From NCBI RefSeq assembly GCF_017742835.1, contig NZ_CP072392.1:3557695-3621694 (forward strand): DNA of 64,000 bases, given 5' to 3'. Position numbers and translations under genes: made by a program. A model generated the notes under the pieces. That model was not told the origin of the DNA, ran no database searches, and worked only from the letters and a program-made list of their open reading frames with translations. This document shows, in pieces, positions 9,734 to 18,130 of this stretch. The first letter of the stretch is position 1, and each line of letters opens with the position of its first letter. The stretch comes from Aquabacter sp. L1I39 (GTDB lineage: Bacteria > Pseudomonadota > Alphaproteobacteria > Rhizobiales > Xanthobacteraceae).

Positions 9734-9766
9734 AATGTCCCGCCCCGGCCACCGGGGCGGGACATT
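9734..9766. terminator. Hairpin terminator after the first RND operon
   Basis: The perfect 15-bp stem AATGTCCCGCCCCGG (9734-9748) / CCGGGGCGGGACATT (9752-9766) has a 3-nt loop. It lacks a clean T-run (CGCTTTC follows), so termination may rely on stem strength. Confidence 0.7.
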
Positions 9767-9874
9767 CGCTTTCAGGGCCCCGACTTGACCCGCGCGGAGA
9801 CGCGGTGCAGTTCTCCCGCCCAATCCTTGCGCGCGGACCTGCGCGCCCTCTCGACCCCGCTTGCGAGCCTGTCC

Positions 9875-10909
9875 ATGTCCCTCCCGCCCAATGCGTCCGG
9901 TCTTCCCTTCGACGACATCCGCAACCTCGTCGCCACCATGCCGGGCCCGGATATCGGCGCGCGGGTGATTGCCGAGGACCGCCAGTCGCAGCTCCTGAAG
10001 CCGCCGGGCGCGCTGGGTCGCCTGGAGGAGATCGCCATCCACCTCGCCACCTGGCAGGGCAAGGGCATTCCCACCGCTGACCGGCCCATGGTGGCGGTGT
10101 TTGCCGGCACCCATGGTGTGACGGCCAATGGCGTCTCGCCCTATCCCTCCGAAGTCACGCGGCAAATGCTGGACGCCTTCACCGCCGGCAAGGCGGCGGT
10201 GAACCAGATCTGCGCCACCTTCGATGCGGGCCTTCGGGTGTTCGACCTGGCGCTCGACCTGCCCACCGGCGACATCACCCGTGAGGCGGCGCTCGACGAG
10301 CGCGCCTGTGCAGCCACCATGGCCTTCGGGATGCAGGCCATTGCCGGCGGAGCGGATGTGCTGATCCTGGGCGAGATGGGCATCGGCAACACCACGGTCG
10401 CCGCTGCCATCTGCCACGCCCTCTATGGCGGCACGGCGCAGGACTGGGTGGGCGCCGGCACCGGCGCCACCGGCGACGTCCTCGCCCGCAAGATCGAGGC
10501 GGTGCGCAAGGCGGTGGCCCTACACGGACCGGCAAGCGGCGGCGATCCGCTGGAGGTGCTGCGGCGGTTGGGCGGTCGGGAACTGGCCGCCATTGCCGGC
10601 GCCATCCTCGCCGCCCGCCACGAGCGCGTGCCCGTGATTCTGGACGGCTATGTGGTCACCGCCGCCGCCGCCATTCTCCAGGCGCTGGACCCCGGCGCGC
10701 TGGACCATTGCCTCGCCGGCCATGTGTCGGACGAGAAGGCCCACCGTGCGCTGCTCGACCATCTGGGCCTGCGCCCGCTGCTGGATTTCGGCATGCGCCT
10801 CGGCGAGGGGTCAGGCGGTGCTCTGGCGGTGGGGCTCATCAAGGCCGCGGTCGCCTGCCACAAGGGCATGGGCACCTTCGCGGAAGCCGGCGTCTCCGAC
10901 AAGGACTGA
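9875..10909 (+). CDS. cobT: Nicotinate-nucleotide--dimethylbenzimidazole phosphoribosyltransferase CobT
   Basis: 344 residues, as expected for CobT/CobU. It makes alpha-ribazole phosphate for the lower ligand of cobalamin. Visible family blocks are LLKPPGALGRLEEIA (residues about 44-58), VFAGTHGVTANGVSPYP, GEMGIGNTTVAAAI, and GAGTGATGDVLARKI. The C-terminal SDEKAHRALLDHLGLRPLLDFGMRLGEGSGGALA contains the conserved catalytic-Glu region. The ATG at 9875 is preferred over an upstream TTG at 9785, which would add 30 non-conserved residues. No cobS or cobC gene is adjacent, and no cobalamin riboswitch was recognised in the 100-nt gap before it. The convergent histidine kinase gene ends only 4 nt away. 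Confidence 0.95.
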   Translation: MSLPPNASGLPFDDIRNLVATMPGPDIGARVIAEDRQSQLLKPPGALGRLEEIAIHLATWQGKGIPTADRPMVAVFAGTHGVTANGVSPYPSEVTRQMLDAFTAGKAAVNQICATFDAGLRVFDLALDLPTGDITREAALDERACAATMAFGMQAIAGGADVLILGEMGIGNTTVAAAICHALYGGTAQDWVGAGTGATGDVLARKIEAVRKAVALHGPASGGDPLEVLRRLGGRELAAIAGAILAARHERVPVILDGYVVTAAAAILQALDPGALDHCLAGHVSDEKAHRALLDHLGLRPLLDFGMRLGEGSGGALAVGLIKAAVACHKGMGTFAEAGVSDKD

Positions 10910-10913
10910 GGCG

Positions 10914-11978
10914 TCACGCCCCCGCGCGGGGCGGCAGCCGCCGGGCGGCGGGGAAGGAAATCTCCGCGCGTGTGCCGCCCTCGGCGCGCCGGGCGAGCGT
11001 GAGGCGGGCGCCATGCAGGTCGGCAAGCCCGCGCACGATGGCAAGCCCGAGGCCGGCTCCGCGCCCGCTCACCGGGTCCGTGGCGCTCTCGCGGGAGCGG
11101 GCGGCGCCGGTCAGCGGCAGTTCCGCATCGCCGATTCCCGGCCCGGTATCGTCCACGCACACGCAGGGCTCGCCCGCCGCGGTCACTCCGCTCGAAAGGC
11201 GCACCATGCCACCGGCCGGCGTGAACTTCACGGCATTGGCCAGCAGGTTCAGCGTGATCTGCCGCATGGCCCGCTCGTCCGCCCACAGACGCGGTGCGCC
11301 CGCGATGTCGCCGACGGAAAGCCGCACCCCCCGGTCCGCCGCAGAAAGGCGCATCATGTGGGCGCAGTCCTCCAGCAGGGGGCCAAGCGATACGGCGGTC
11401 TCCAGCAATGTCCGATGCCCGGTCTCGATGCGGGCAAGGTCCAGGATGTCGTCGGCAAGCGCCAGCAGGTGGCGGCCGGAGCTGTGGATGTCGCGGGCAT
11501 AGCCCCGATAGGCCGGCACGGAGTGGGGGCCGAGCACCTCGTCCGCCATCATTTCCGAAAAGCCGATGACCGAATTGAGGGGCGTGCGCAGTTCGTGGCT
11601 CATTTCGGCCAGGAAGCGGGACTTGGCAGCGTTCTCTCCCTCGGCCTGACGCAGGGCGGAAAGGGTCTCCTCCGCTTGCCGGCGGCACCGCTCCAGTTGG
11701 GACGCGAGGGCCGTGGAGCGGGCGCGCAGGCGGTGGAGGGTCGCGGCGGCGACGGCGAGTGCGCCGGCTGCGCAGCCGAGCAGCAGGCGAGCCCCCGGTT
11801 CGGCCTCCGCTCCCAGCGCCGCCACGGCGGCCACCGCCGCCGTCGCCCAAAGGCCGGGGAGCATGAGGGTGGAGAGCGCGGCGGACGGAGGGGGCAGGGG
11901 GAATCCGGGATCATGCGCCCGTGCCACCGGTTCGGTGGGCAGAGCGTGCCGGTCGCCAGAGGGTAAGGGTCGATCCAT
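10914..11978 (-). CDS. Membrane sensor histidine kinase, PleC/DivJ-like kinase core
   Basis: 354 residues. Two hydrophobic stretches (about residues 35-85) are followed by a short coiled coil (LASQLERCRRQAEETLSALRQAEGENA). The HisKA H-box is EMSHELRTPLNSVIGFSEMM. The HATPase domain has an N-box (NLLANAVKFTP), G1 box (DDTGPGIGD) and G2 box (GAGLGLAIVRGLADLHGA). The H-box and the following DIHSSGRHLLALADDILDLARIE resemble the alphaproteobacterial DivJ/PleC/PdhS group. There is no recognisable sensor domain between or after the helices and no response regulator nearby, so it is an orphan kinase. The start at 11978 has AAGGG just upstream. It is convergent with cobT. Its signal and partner are unknown. 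Confidence 0.88.
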   Translation of the reverse strand: MDRPLPSGDRHALPTEPVARAHDPGFPLPPPSAALSTLMLPGLWATAAVAAVAALGAEAEPGARLLLGCAAGALAVAAATLHRLRARSTALASQLERCRRQAEETLSALRQAEGENAAKSRFLAEMSHELRTPLNSVIGFSEMMADEVLGPHSVPAYRGYARDIHSSGRHLLALADDILDLARIETGHRTLLETAVSLGPLLEDCAHMMRLSAADRGVRLSVGDIAGAPRLWADERAMRQITLNLLANAVKFTPAGGMVRLSSGVTAAGEPCVCVDDTGPGIGDAELPLTGAARSRESATDPVSGRGAGLGLAIVRGLADLHGARLTLARRAEGGTRAEISFPAARRLPPRAGA

Positions 11979-12194
11979 GGCCCTTGCATTCCGCGCCCCG
12001 GCGGAGGGGTGAGTCCGTCCGCATGAGGATGGAAGCGACTCCTGCGGCAAGAGGGTTAGCGGAAGGTTAACGGCAGGCGGACCCAGCCGTTCCATGCCTT
12101 TGTATGCCCTGGATTCTCGCGGAAGGGTGGCTGGAACGTCACGGCCGGCGCGCGGGAGATTGCATACATCCGGGAAGAATGGCACCTGATCGGA

Positions 12195-12698
12195 ATGTCC
12201 ATGCGCGACCTCCTTACCGCCATCCTGGTCCTCGCCGCCCTTGCGGGCCTTGCGCGGCTCATCACGCGCGGCGAGGAGGCGGTGGGGCCGGCGCGGGCGG
12301 TGGATGGCGACACGCTGGAGATTCTCGGCCAGAGGGTGCGCCTGTCCGGGATCGATGCGCCGGAACTGGCCCAAACCTGCGGCACCGGCGAGGCGCTCTG
12401 GCCCTGCGGCGCCGAGGCGCGGACCCATCTTGCGAGCCTGGTGCGGATGCACATCGTCTCCTGCCGGGGCAGCCGGCATGACCGCTACGGCCGGCTGGTG
12501 GCCGTCTGCTCGGTAGGGGAAGGAGAGGACGCCAGCGACCTTGCGGCTGACATGGTCACCTCCGGTTTTGCCATCGCCGCGACCGGCAAGGGCTACAAGA
12601 CCCTGCAGGCGGAGGCCCAGGCGCGGGGCCGGGGCATCTGGTCGGGCCCGTTCCAGCGGCCGGCGGACTGGCGGTCCGCCCATGCCGCCGGCCCCTGA
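12195..12698 (+). CDS. Membrane-anchored or secreted thermonuclease (SNase-like) family protein
   Basis: 167 residues. An N-terminal hydrophobic helix (LLTAILVLAALAGLARLI) is followed by an SNase fold with RAVDGDTLEILGQRVRLSGIDAPEL, which carries the Asp/Thr calcium-binding region and the first Arg-containing loop. DRYGRLVAVC and ARGRGIWSGPF follow, the latter a hallmark of this family. Such proteins act as calcium-dependent nucleases outside the cytoplasm. ATG codons at 12195 and 12201 are both possible starts. The gene is transcribed away from the histidine kinase gene and lies 75 nt before the GST gene. Confidence 0.88.
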   Translation: MSMRDLLTAILVLAALAGLARLITRGEEAVGPARAVDGDTLEILGQRVRLSGIDAPELAQTCGTGEALWPCGAEARTHLASLVRMHIVSCRGSRHDRYGRLVAVCSVGEGEDASDLAADMVTSGFAIAATGKGYKTLQAEAQARGRGIWSGPFQRPADWRSAHAAGP

Positions 12699-12773
12699 GA
12701 CGCCCGCGCGCTGCCTTGACGCGGTAGGCGCGCCATGGTCTGTCGGCTGCAAAATGTGAGGAGACGCCGCACC

Positions 12774-13391
12774 ATGAAGCTCTTTCTCTCCGCCCGCGCC
12801 CCCAATCCCCGCCGCGTGCAGTTCTTCCTCGCCGAGAAGGGCATCACCGTGCCCGAGGTGATGGTGGATCTCGCCGCTAAGGAGCACATGGGCGAGGCCT
12901 TCCTGCGGATCAATCCGCGCGCCAAGGTGCCGGTGCTGGAGCTGGATGACGGCACCCACATTTGCGAATCCATCGCCATCTGCCGCTATTTCGAAGCGCT
13001 CCAGCCCGAGCCCAACCTGTTCGGCGCGACGCCCCGCGAGCAGGGCCTGGTGGAGATGTGGCAGCGCCAGATGGAAATCGAGCTGATGCAGGCAGTGCAG
13101 TTCGCCTTCCGGCATCTGCACCCTGCCATGGCCGAGCGGGAAGTGCCGCAGGTGAAGGAATGGGGCGAGGCCAACAAGGCCAAGGTGTTGAATTTTCTGG
13201 GCTACCTGGATCGCCATCTGGCCGACAAGGCCTATATCGCCCTCGATCGCTTTACGGTGGCTGATATCACCGCCATCGTGGCCATCGACTTCATGCGTGC
13301 CGCCCGCATGGCAGTGCCGGAGGAGATGGTCCATGTGGGCCGCTGGCGGGCGCAGGTTTCGGCCCGCCCGGCGGCAAAAGCGGGAGCCTGA
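12774..13391 (+). CDS. Glutathione S-transferase family protein
   Basis: 205 residues. The N-terminal thioredoxin-like domain carries RAPNPRRVQFFLAEKGI, the cis-Pro region AKVPVLELDDGTHICESIAICRYFE (including the conserved Glu-Ser that binds the glutathione gamma-glutamyl group), and an all-helical C-terminal domain with FTVADITAIVAIDFM, the conserved N-capping box. The catalytic Ser/Cys region is replaced by APNPRR, as in many bacterial beta/theta-like enzymes. The start at 12774 has GTGAGGAG upstream. It leads a compact run, with the next gene only 3 nt after its stop, so co-expression with the metallo-hydrolase gene is likely. The substrate is unknown. Confidence 0.9.
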   Translation: MKLFLSARAPNPRRVQFFLAEKGITVPEVMVDLAAKEHMGEAFLRINPRAKVPVLELDDGTHICESIAICRYFEALQPEPNLFGATPREQGLVEMWQRQMEIELMQAVQFAFRHLHPAMAEREVPQVKEWGEANKAKVLNFLGYLDRHLADKAYIALDRFTVADITAIVAIDFMRAARMAVPEEMVHVGRWRAQVSARPAAKAGA

Positions 13392-13394
13392 GGC

Positions 13395-14138
13395 ATGCGT
13401 CTGACGGTGGTTGGATCGGGGGATGCCTTCTGTTCCGGTGGGCGGGGCACCACCTGCTTTCATGTGGAGGCCGATGGCTTCCGCATGGCCATCGACTATG
13501 GCGCCAGCGCACAGCTCGGCTGCAAGAGCCTCGGCCTGAAGGTGGAAGAACTCGATGTGGTGGTTCTCTCCCACCTGCATGGCGACCATTTCGCTGGCCT
13601 GCCCTTCCTGATCCTCGACGGCCAGCTGGGGACGCGACGCGACAAGCCCCTGCGCATCTTCGGCCCGCCTGGCACGCAGGCGCGCCTCCACGTGGTCATG
13701 GAGGCGCTCTATCCCGGCATCACCGGCAATCGCTGGCGGTTCGACTGGTCGGTGGAGGAGGTGGCGCCCGGCACGCCGGTGCCGGTGGGGCCCTTCACCC
13801 TCGCCACCGCCGAGGTGCTCCATTCCTCCGGCGCCCCGTCCACGGCGGTGCGGTTCGAGGGGCAGGGGAAGACGCTGGCCTATTCCGGCGACACCGCCTG
13901 GACGCCCGTATTGTTCGAGGTGGCGCGGGACGCGGACCTCTTCATCTGCGAATGCTACCGCTTCGATGGCGCTCCCACCGGCCACATGGCCTATGAGACC
14001 ATCGCCGCCAACCGGCACGGCTTCTCGGCGCGGCAGATGATGCTCACCCATATGAGCGACGACATGTGGGCGCATCGGGACCAGGTGGATGGCTCCCGCT
14101 TCCTCGTGGCCCGGGATGGCCTCGTCCTTGATGTCTGA
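13395..14138 (+). CDS. MBL-fold metallo-hydrolase, RNase Z/arylsulfatase-like
   Basis: 247 residues. It begins RLTVVGSGDAFCSGGRGTTCF, typical of the ribonuclease Z branch of metallo-beta-lactamase folds, and has the metal motif SHLHGDHFAG (about residue 58-67). A later Asp (SGDTAWTPVLFEVARDADLFICECY) and the final His (LTHMSDDM) complete the binuclear zinc site. The substrate is not known. Related proteins include tRNA 3'-processing enzymes and small-molecule hydrolases, and this one is shorter than bacterial RNase Z. It starts 3 nt after the GST gene and overlaps the next gene by 8 nt, so translation is probably coupled. Confidence 0.85.
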   Translation: MRLTVVGSGDAFCSGGRGTTCFHVEADGFRMAIDYGASAQLGCKSLGLKVEELDVVVLSHLHGDHFAGLPFLILDGQLGTRRDKPLRIFGPPGTQARLHVVMEALYPGITGNRWRFDWSVEEVAPGTPVPVGPFTLATAEVLHSSGAPSTAVRFEGQGKTLAYSGDTAWTPVLFEVARDADLFICECYRFDGAPTGHMAYETIAANRHGFSARQMMLTHMSDDMWAHRDQVDGSRFLVARDGLVLDV

Positions 14139-14835
14139 CGAGAACGGTCCGCAGGGGAACGGCCTCGCGGACCTTCTGGCCGCGATCCGCGCCTGCCGGG
14201 CCTGCGTCGAGGCGCCGCTCGGCGCGCCCATGCCCCACCAGCCCCGGCCGGTGCTTCGCGTGTCCGCCACCGCCCGCATCCTCGTGGCGAGCCAGGCGCC
14301 GGGCACGAAGGTTCATCTTTCCGGCCTGCCCTTTACCGATGCCTCGGGGGATCGCCTGCGGGCCTGGATGGGCGTGGACAAGCCCGTCTTCTACGACGAA
14401 GCGCGCATCGCCATCGCGCCCATGGGCTTCTGCTTTCCCGGTCAGGACGCGGCGGGCGGCGATCTGCCGCCCCGGCGGGAATGCGCACGGCTCTGGCATG
14501 ACCGCCTGTTCGCCACCTTGCCCCCCTTCGATCTCGTACTTGCCATCGGCCGCCCGGCCCAGGCCTATCATCTGAAGCGACTGGGCCTCGGCCATCTTCT
14601 GGGCAAGGGGCTGACCGAGACGGTGGCCAATTGGCGGGCGGTGCGGGAGGCCGGCGGCACGCGCATCTATGCGCTGCCGCATCCTTCCTGGCGCAATACG
14701 GGCTGGCTGAAGCGCCATCCCTGGTTCGAGGCGGAGCTGGTGCCTGAGTTGCAGGCGGATATCCGTGATTTTCTTCGCCCCCGTGGCGCCGAACCGGCCT
14801 CAGGGCGGGATACATCCGCGCCGCACTCACTATAA
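14131..14835 (+). CDS. Uracil-DNA glycosylase superfamily protein with four Fe-S-type cysteines
   Basis: 234 residues. ILVASQAPGTKVHLSGLPFTDASGDRLRAWMGV is the superfamily motif A region, and ALPHPSWRNTGW is the motif B/His region. Cys22 and Cys25 (CRAC) plus two further cysteines 17 residues apart (GFCFPG and RRECARLW) match the spacing of the [4Fe-4S] cluster in family 4 enzymes. Which damaged base it removes, if any, cannot be read. The start at 14131 overlaps the end of the previous gene. Its stop codon shares a base with an ATG at 14835, but the next gene more likely begins at 14859. Confidence 0.82.
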   Translation: MSDENGPQGNGLADLLAAIRACRACVEAPLGAPMPHQPRPVLRVSATARILVASQAPGTKVHLSGLPFTDASGDRLRAWMGVDKPVFYDEARIAIAPMGFCFPGQDAAGGDLPPRRECARLWHDRLFATLPPFDLVLAIGRPAQAYHLKRLGLGHLLGKGLTETVANWRAVREAGGTRIYALPHPSWRNTGWLKRHPWFEAELVPELQADIRDFLRPRGAEPASGRDTSAPHSL

Positions 14836-14858
14836 TGCGCGTGCACCGGAGCCTTCAG

Positions 14859-15551
14859 ATGCACGCCACGTCCGCCTGCGTGTTCGACGCCTATGGCACC
14901 TTGTTCGATCTGCGCTCCGCGCTGAAGCACCACTTGCTGGTGCTGGGCGCGCCTGCGGAGCGATTCCTGGAGGTATGGCGCACCAAGCAGCTGGAATATG
15001 CCTGGACCAGCGCGCTGATGGGGCTCGACCGCAACTTTCTCGATGTGACGCGCCAGTCCCTCGATTATGCCCTGCGGGTGTGCGGCATTGCCGACGATTC
15101 CGGCGCCGCCTTGGTGGACGAGATCGCGGAAGCCTTCATGGTGCTCGATCCTTACCCAGACGTGATCCCCGCCTTGCGGGAGGTGCGCCAGTCCGGGCGC
15201 CAGGTGGTCATCCTGTCCAATGGAACCCGCAAGATGGTGACCACGGCGGTGGAGCGCGGCGGCCTTGCCGGCCTCGTGGACGAGGTGCTGAGCTGCGAGG
15301 AGATGCACACCTTCAAGCCGGACCCGCGCGGCTATGAGCTCGCCTGCGCTCATCTAAGACTGCAGCCCCGGGACATCATGTTCGTCGCCTCCAACACCTG
15401 GGACGTGGCGGGCGCCACGGCGTTCGGCTTCCCAACGGTCTGGGTCAACCGGGGGGCGGAGCCGGCGGAATATCCGTGTCTCCCCCCGGCCGCCACGGTG
15501 TCCAACCTCATCGACTTGCAGTCGTTGGTGGAGCGCGTGGACGCCAGATGA
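14859..15551 (+). CDS. Haloacid dehalogenase type II (L-2-haloacid dehalogenase family)
   Basis: 230 residues. Counting from this start puts the nucleophile at Asp10 (FDAYGTLFD) and the halide-binding Arg at position 41 (VWRTKQLEYAW), exactly as in L-DEX enzymes. Ser120 (LSNGT), Lys153 (TFKPDP), Tyr159, Asn179 and Asp182 (ASNTWDVAG) are also present. Such enzymes hydrolyse L-2-haloalkanoates to D-2-hydroxyacids. The ATG at 14859 has a GGAG 8 nt upstream and gives the family-typical N-terminus. An ATG at 14835 is the alternative. The gene lies in the same direction as the GST, metallo-hydrolase and glycosylase genes. Activity on haloacids is likely from residues but untested. Confidence 0.87.
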   Translation: MHATSACVFDAYGTLFDLRSALKHHLLVLGAPAERFLEVWRTKQLEYAWTSALMGLDRNFLDVTRQSLDYALRVCGIADDSGAALVDEIAEAFMVLDPYPDVIPALREVRQSGRQVVILSNGTRKMVTTAVERGGLAGLVDEVLSCEEMHTFKPDPRGYELACAHLRLQPRDIMFVASNTWDVAGATAFGFPTVWVNRGAEPAEYPCLPPAATVSNLIDLQSLVERVDAR

Positions 15552-15633
15552 GGCCTTCCTCGCCGCCGCCACCCGTGCGAAAGGAGACGCTCGGGTGGAC
15601 GCACCTGGACGGGTATGGAGTGGAGACGGCCTG

Positions 15634-16767
15634 ATGAGCGATGTGACCGAAAACGGCGTGCGCGAGGCTCTGGCAAAGGTGCGCACCCCCGACGGGGTGC
15701 CCCTGTCCGCGTCCCCTGCCTTGTCCGGCATCGTGGTCACCAGCGGCAAGGTCTACCTGTCCATCAACGTGGATTCGGCCCAGGCGCGGGCGTGGGAGCC
15801 GGTGCGGGTGGCGGCGGAAGAGGCGGTGCGGGCGCTGCCCGGCGTTGCCTCTGCGCTGGTGGCGCTCACCGCCGAGCGCAAGATGGGCGGCCGTCCCGGC
15901 GCCGCGCCGCAGGGTGGTCCGCAAGGGGGGGGCCAGGGCGCGCCTCAAGGTGGCAAGGCCATCGAGGTGCCGGGCGTCGGCGCCATCATCGCGGTGGCCT
16001 CCGGCAAGGGGGGCGTCGGCAAGTCCACCGTCTCCATCAATCTGGCGCTCGGCCTGCGCGACCTCGGCCTGAAGGTCGGCCTTCTGGATGCGGATATCTA
16101 TGGCCCTTCCGTCCCGCGCCTGTCCGGCGTGCACGGCAAGCCGGAGACCATTGACGGGCGCATGATGGTGCCGCTCGAGAATTTCGGCCTCCAGCTCATG
16201 TCCATCGGCTTCCTGGTGGACGAGGCCACCCCCATGATCTGGCGCGGGCCCATGGTCATGTCGGCGCTCACCCAGATGCTGCGCGAGGTGAAGTGGGGGC
16301 CGCTCGACGTGCTGGTGGTGGACATGCCCCCCGGCACGGGCGACGCGCAGCTCACCATGGCCCAGCAGGTCAACCTCGCCGGCGCCGTCATTGTCTCCAC
16401 GCCTCAGGACCTCGCGCTGATCGACGCCCGACGGGGCATCGCCATGTTCCAGCGGGTCAACGTGCCGATTCTGGGTGTGGTGGAGAACATGTCCTATTTC
16501 ATGTGCCCCCATTGCGGGGAGCGCTCGGACATTTTCGGCCATGGTGGGGCGCGGCACGAGGCCGAGGAGATCGGCGTGCCCTTCCTCGGCGAAGTGCCGC
16601 TCCACATGCGCATCCGCGAGATGTCGGACGCCGGCCTGCCCATCCTCGTGTCCGATCCGCAGAGCCCGCAGGCGGAGATCTATCGAGGCATCGCCCGCAA
16701 TGTTCAGGCGGCCATGGGACGGGCCGGCGCCAGCGCCCGCAAGGCGCCGCGCATCGTGATCGAATAG
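15634..16767 (+). CDS. Mrp/NBP35 (ApbC) family iron-sulfur cluster carrier ATPase
   Basis: 377 residues. An N-terminal MIP18/DUF59-like domain (about residues 1-90) is joined by a Gly/Gln/Pro-rich linker (about 90-112) to the P-loop domain. The deviant Walker A is ASGKGGVGKSTVSINLA, Walker B is VVDMPPGTGDAQL, and MSYFMCPHCGER holds the CxxC that binds a bridging [4Fe-4S] cluster. The protein delivers Fe-S clusters to target enzymes in the cytoplasm. The ATG at 15634 has GGAG 8 nt upstream. It lies 82 nt after the HAD gene. Family membership is firm, and its client proteins are unknown. Confidence 0.95.
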   Translation: MSDVTENGVREALAKVRTPDGVPLSASPALSGIVVTSGKVYLSINVDSAQARAWEPVRVAAEEAVRALPGVASALVALTAERKMGGRPGAAPQGGPQGGGQGAPQGGKAIEVPGVGAIIAVASGKGGVGKSTVSINLALGLRDLGLKVGLLDADIYGPSVPRLSGVHGKPETIDGRMMVPLENFGLQLMSIGFLVDEATPMIWRGPMVMSALTQMLREVKWGPLDVLVVDMPPGTGDAQLTMAQQVNLAGAVIVSTPQDLALIDARRGIAMFQRVNVPILGVVENMSYFMCPHCGERSDIFGHGGARHEAEEIGVPFLGEVPLHMRIREMSDAGLPILVSDPQSPQAEIYRGIARNVQAAMGRAGASARKAPRIVIE

Positions 16768-16902
16768 CGTGGCGTCTACGCCTTTAGTACCATAGGGGGG
16801 CGGTCGCCATTGCAACCGGCTTCCGGTACAAGAATGCGGGGCGTTCCGCCGGCCGGCCTGCCGAAGCGGGATGCCAGAAGAATTTCATAGGGAGTCTCAT
16901 CC

Positions 16903-17994
16903 ATGAAACGCCGTGAGTTCCTGACTGCCGCCGGCGCCGGTGTCGCCGCCTCGACCGCCGTCGCCATGCCGGCGATCGCGCAGTCCCAGCCCGAGATCAA
17001 GTGGCGCTGCACCTCGTCCTTCCCCAAGTCCCTCGACACCATCTACGGCGCCGCCGAGCTGATGGCCAAGAACGTGGCCGAGGCCACCGACGGCAAGTTC
17101 CAGATCCAGGTCTTCGCCGCGGGTGAAATCGTCCCCGGCCTGCAGGCGCTCGACGCGACCCAGAACAAGACCGTCGAGATGTGCCACACGGCCTCTTATT
17201 ACTATGTGGGCAAGGACCCAACCTTCGCGTTCGGCTCCGCCTTCCCGTTCGGCCTCAATGCCCGCCAGCTGAATTCCTGGTTCTACCATGGCGGCGGCCT
17301 CCAGGTGCTGGCCGAGTTCTACAAGAAGTACAACGTCGTGATGCTGCCGGGCGGCAATACGGGCTGCCAGATGGGCGGCTGGTTCCGCAAGGAGATCAAG
17401 TCGGTCCAGGACCTGCAGGGCCTGAAGTTCCGCATCGCCGGCATTGCCGGGCAGATCTTCTCCAAGCTCGGCGCGGTGCCGCAGCAGCTCGCCGGCGGCG
17501 ACATCTATCCGGCGCTCGAAAAGGGCACCATCGACGGCGCCGAGTGGGTCGGCCCCTATGACGACGAGAAGCTCGGCCTCTACAAGGTGGCGCAGTACTA
17601 CTACTATCCCGGTTGGTGGGAAGGCAGCGCCGGCCTGACCTTCTTCTACAATCAGGACAAGTGGAACGAGTTGCCCAAGGCCTACCAGGCGGTGCTGACT
17701 TCCGCCGCCGCCCAGGCCAATGGCGACATGCTGGCCAATTACGACGCCAAGAATCCTGGCGCCGTGCAGCGTCTCGTGAAGGCCGGCACCCAGCTGCGCC
17801 GCTATCCCAACGACGTCATGGACGCCTGCTTCAAGGTGGCGACCGAGATGTATGACGAGATCGGCTCCAAGAATCCGGACTTCAAGAAGATCTATGAGTC
17901 GGCTCGGCCGTTCCGGAACGAGAGCTATCTGTGGTGGCAGATCGCCGAGTATAATTACGACGACTACATGATCCGCGCGCGCAGCCGCGGCTGA
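16903..17994 (+). CDS. TRAP transporter substrate-binding protein, DctP family (Tat signal)
   Basis: 363 residues. The N-terminus MKRREFLTAAGAGVAAS is a twin-arginine signal, with AIAQ before the mature region. The mature protein follows the DctP family: KSLDTIYGAAELMAKNVAEATDGKFQI, DLQGLKFRIAGIAGQIF with the family Arg that ligates the substrate carboxylate, and a Trp/Tyr-rich pocket (GAEWVGPYDDEKLGLY, YYYYPGWWEG). It resembles the sodium/2-oxoacid-binding TakP-like subgroup. Export through Tat suggests folding in the cytoplasm. AGGGAG lies upstream of the ATG. The membrane subunits DctQ and DctM are not adjacent, so the gene is an orphan here. It ends at a strong terminator. Confidence 0.92.
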   Translation: MKRREFLTAAGAGVAASTAVAMPAIAQSQPEIKWRCTSSFPKSLDTIYGAAELMAKNVAEATDGKFQIQVFAAGEIVPGLQALDATQNKTVEMCHTASYYYVGKDPTFAFGSAFPFGLNARQLNSWFYHGGGLQVLAEFYKKYNVVMLPGGNTGCQMGGWFRKEIKSVQDLQGLKFRIAGIAGQIFSKLGAVPQQLAGGDIYPALEKGTIDGAEWVGPYDDEKLGLYKVAQYYYYPGWWEGSAGLTFFYNQDKWNELPKAYQAVLTSAAAQANGDMLANYDAKNPGAVQRLVKAGTQLRRYPNDVMDACFKVATEMYDEIGSKNPDFKKIYESARPFRNESYLWWQIAEYNYDDYMIRARSRG

Positions 17995-18032
17995 GGGCGC
18001 GTAGCCTCAAGACAGTCGCCTTGAAATGAACG

Positions 18033-18062
18033 AAGGCCCCGGAGCAATCCGGGGCCTTTTTT
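18033..18062 (+). terminator. Rho-independent terminator after the TRAP binding protein gene
   Basis: The 10-bp stem AAGGCCCCGG (18033-18042) / CCGGGGCCTT (18049-18058) has a 6-nt loop and a run of six T (18057-18062). Confidence 0.93.
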
Positions 18063-18130
18063 GTTGCGTGTGCCTTATGCATATGCCTCTAACGCCCGCG
18101 TCGCGCGGGGGAATGCCGGCGTGGCGATGT

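Noticed and set aside
6937..9765. Long open frame on the minus strand opposite the RND pump
   Set aside because: It is a GC-bias shadow rich in His/Arg/Gly, with no family motifs, opposite a certain gene.
9767..9874. Cobalamin riboswitch before cobT
   Set aside because: The gap is short and no conserved B12-box or matching stems were seen.
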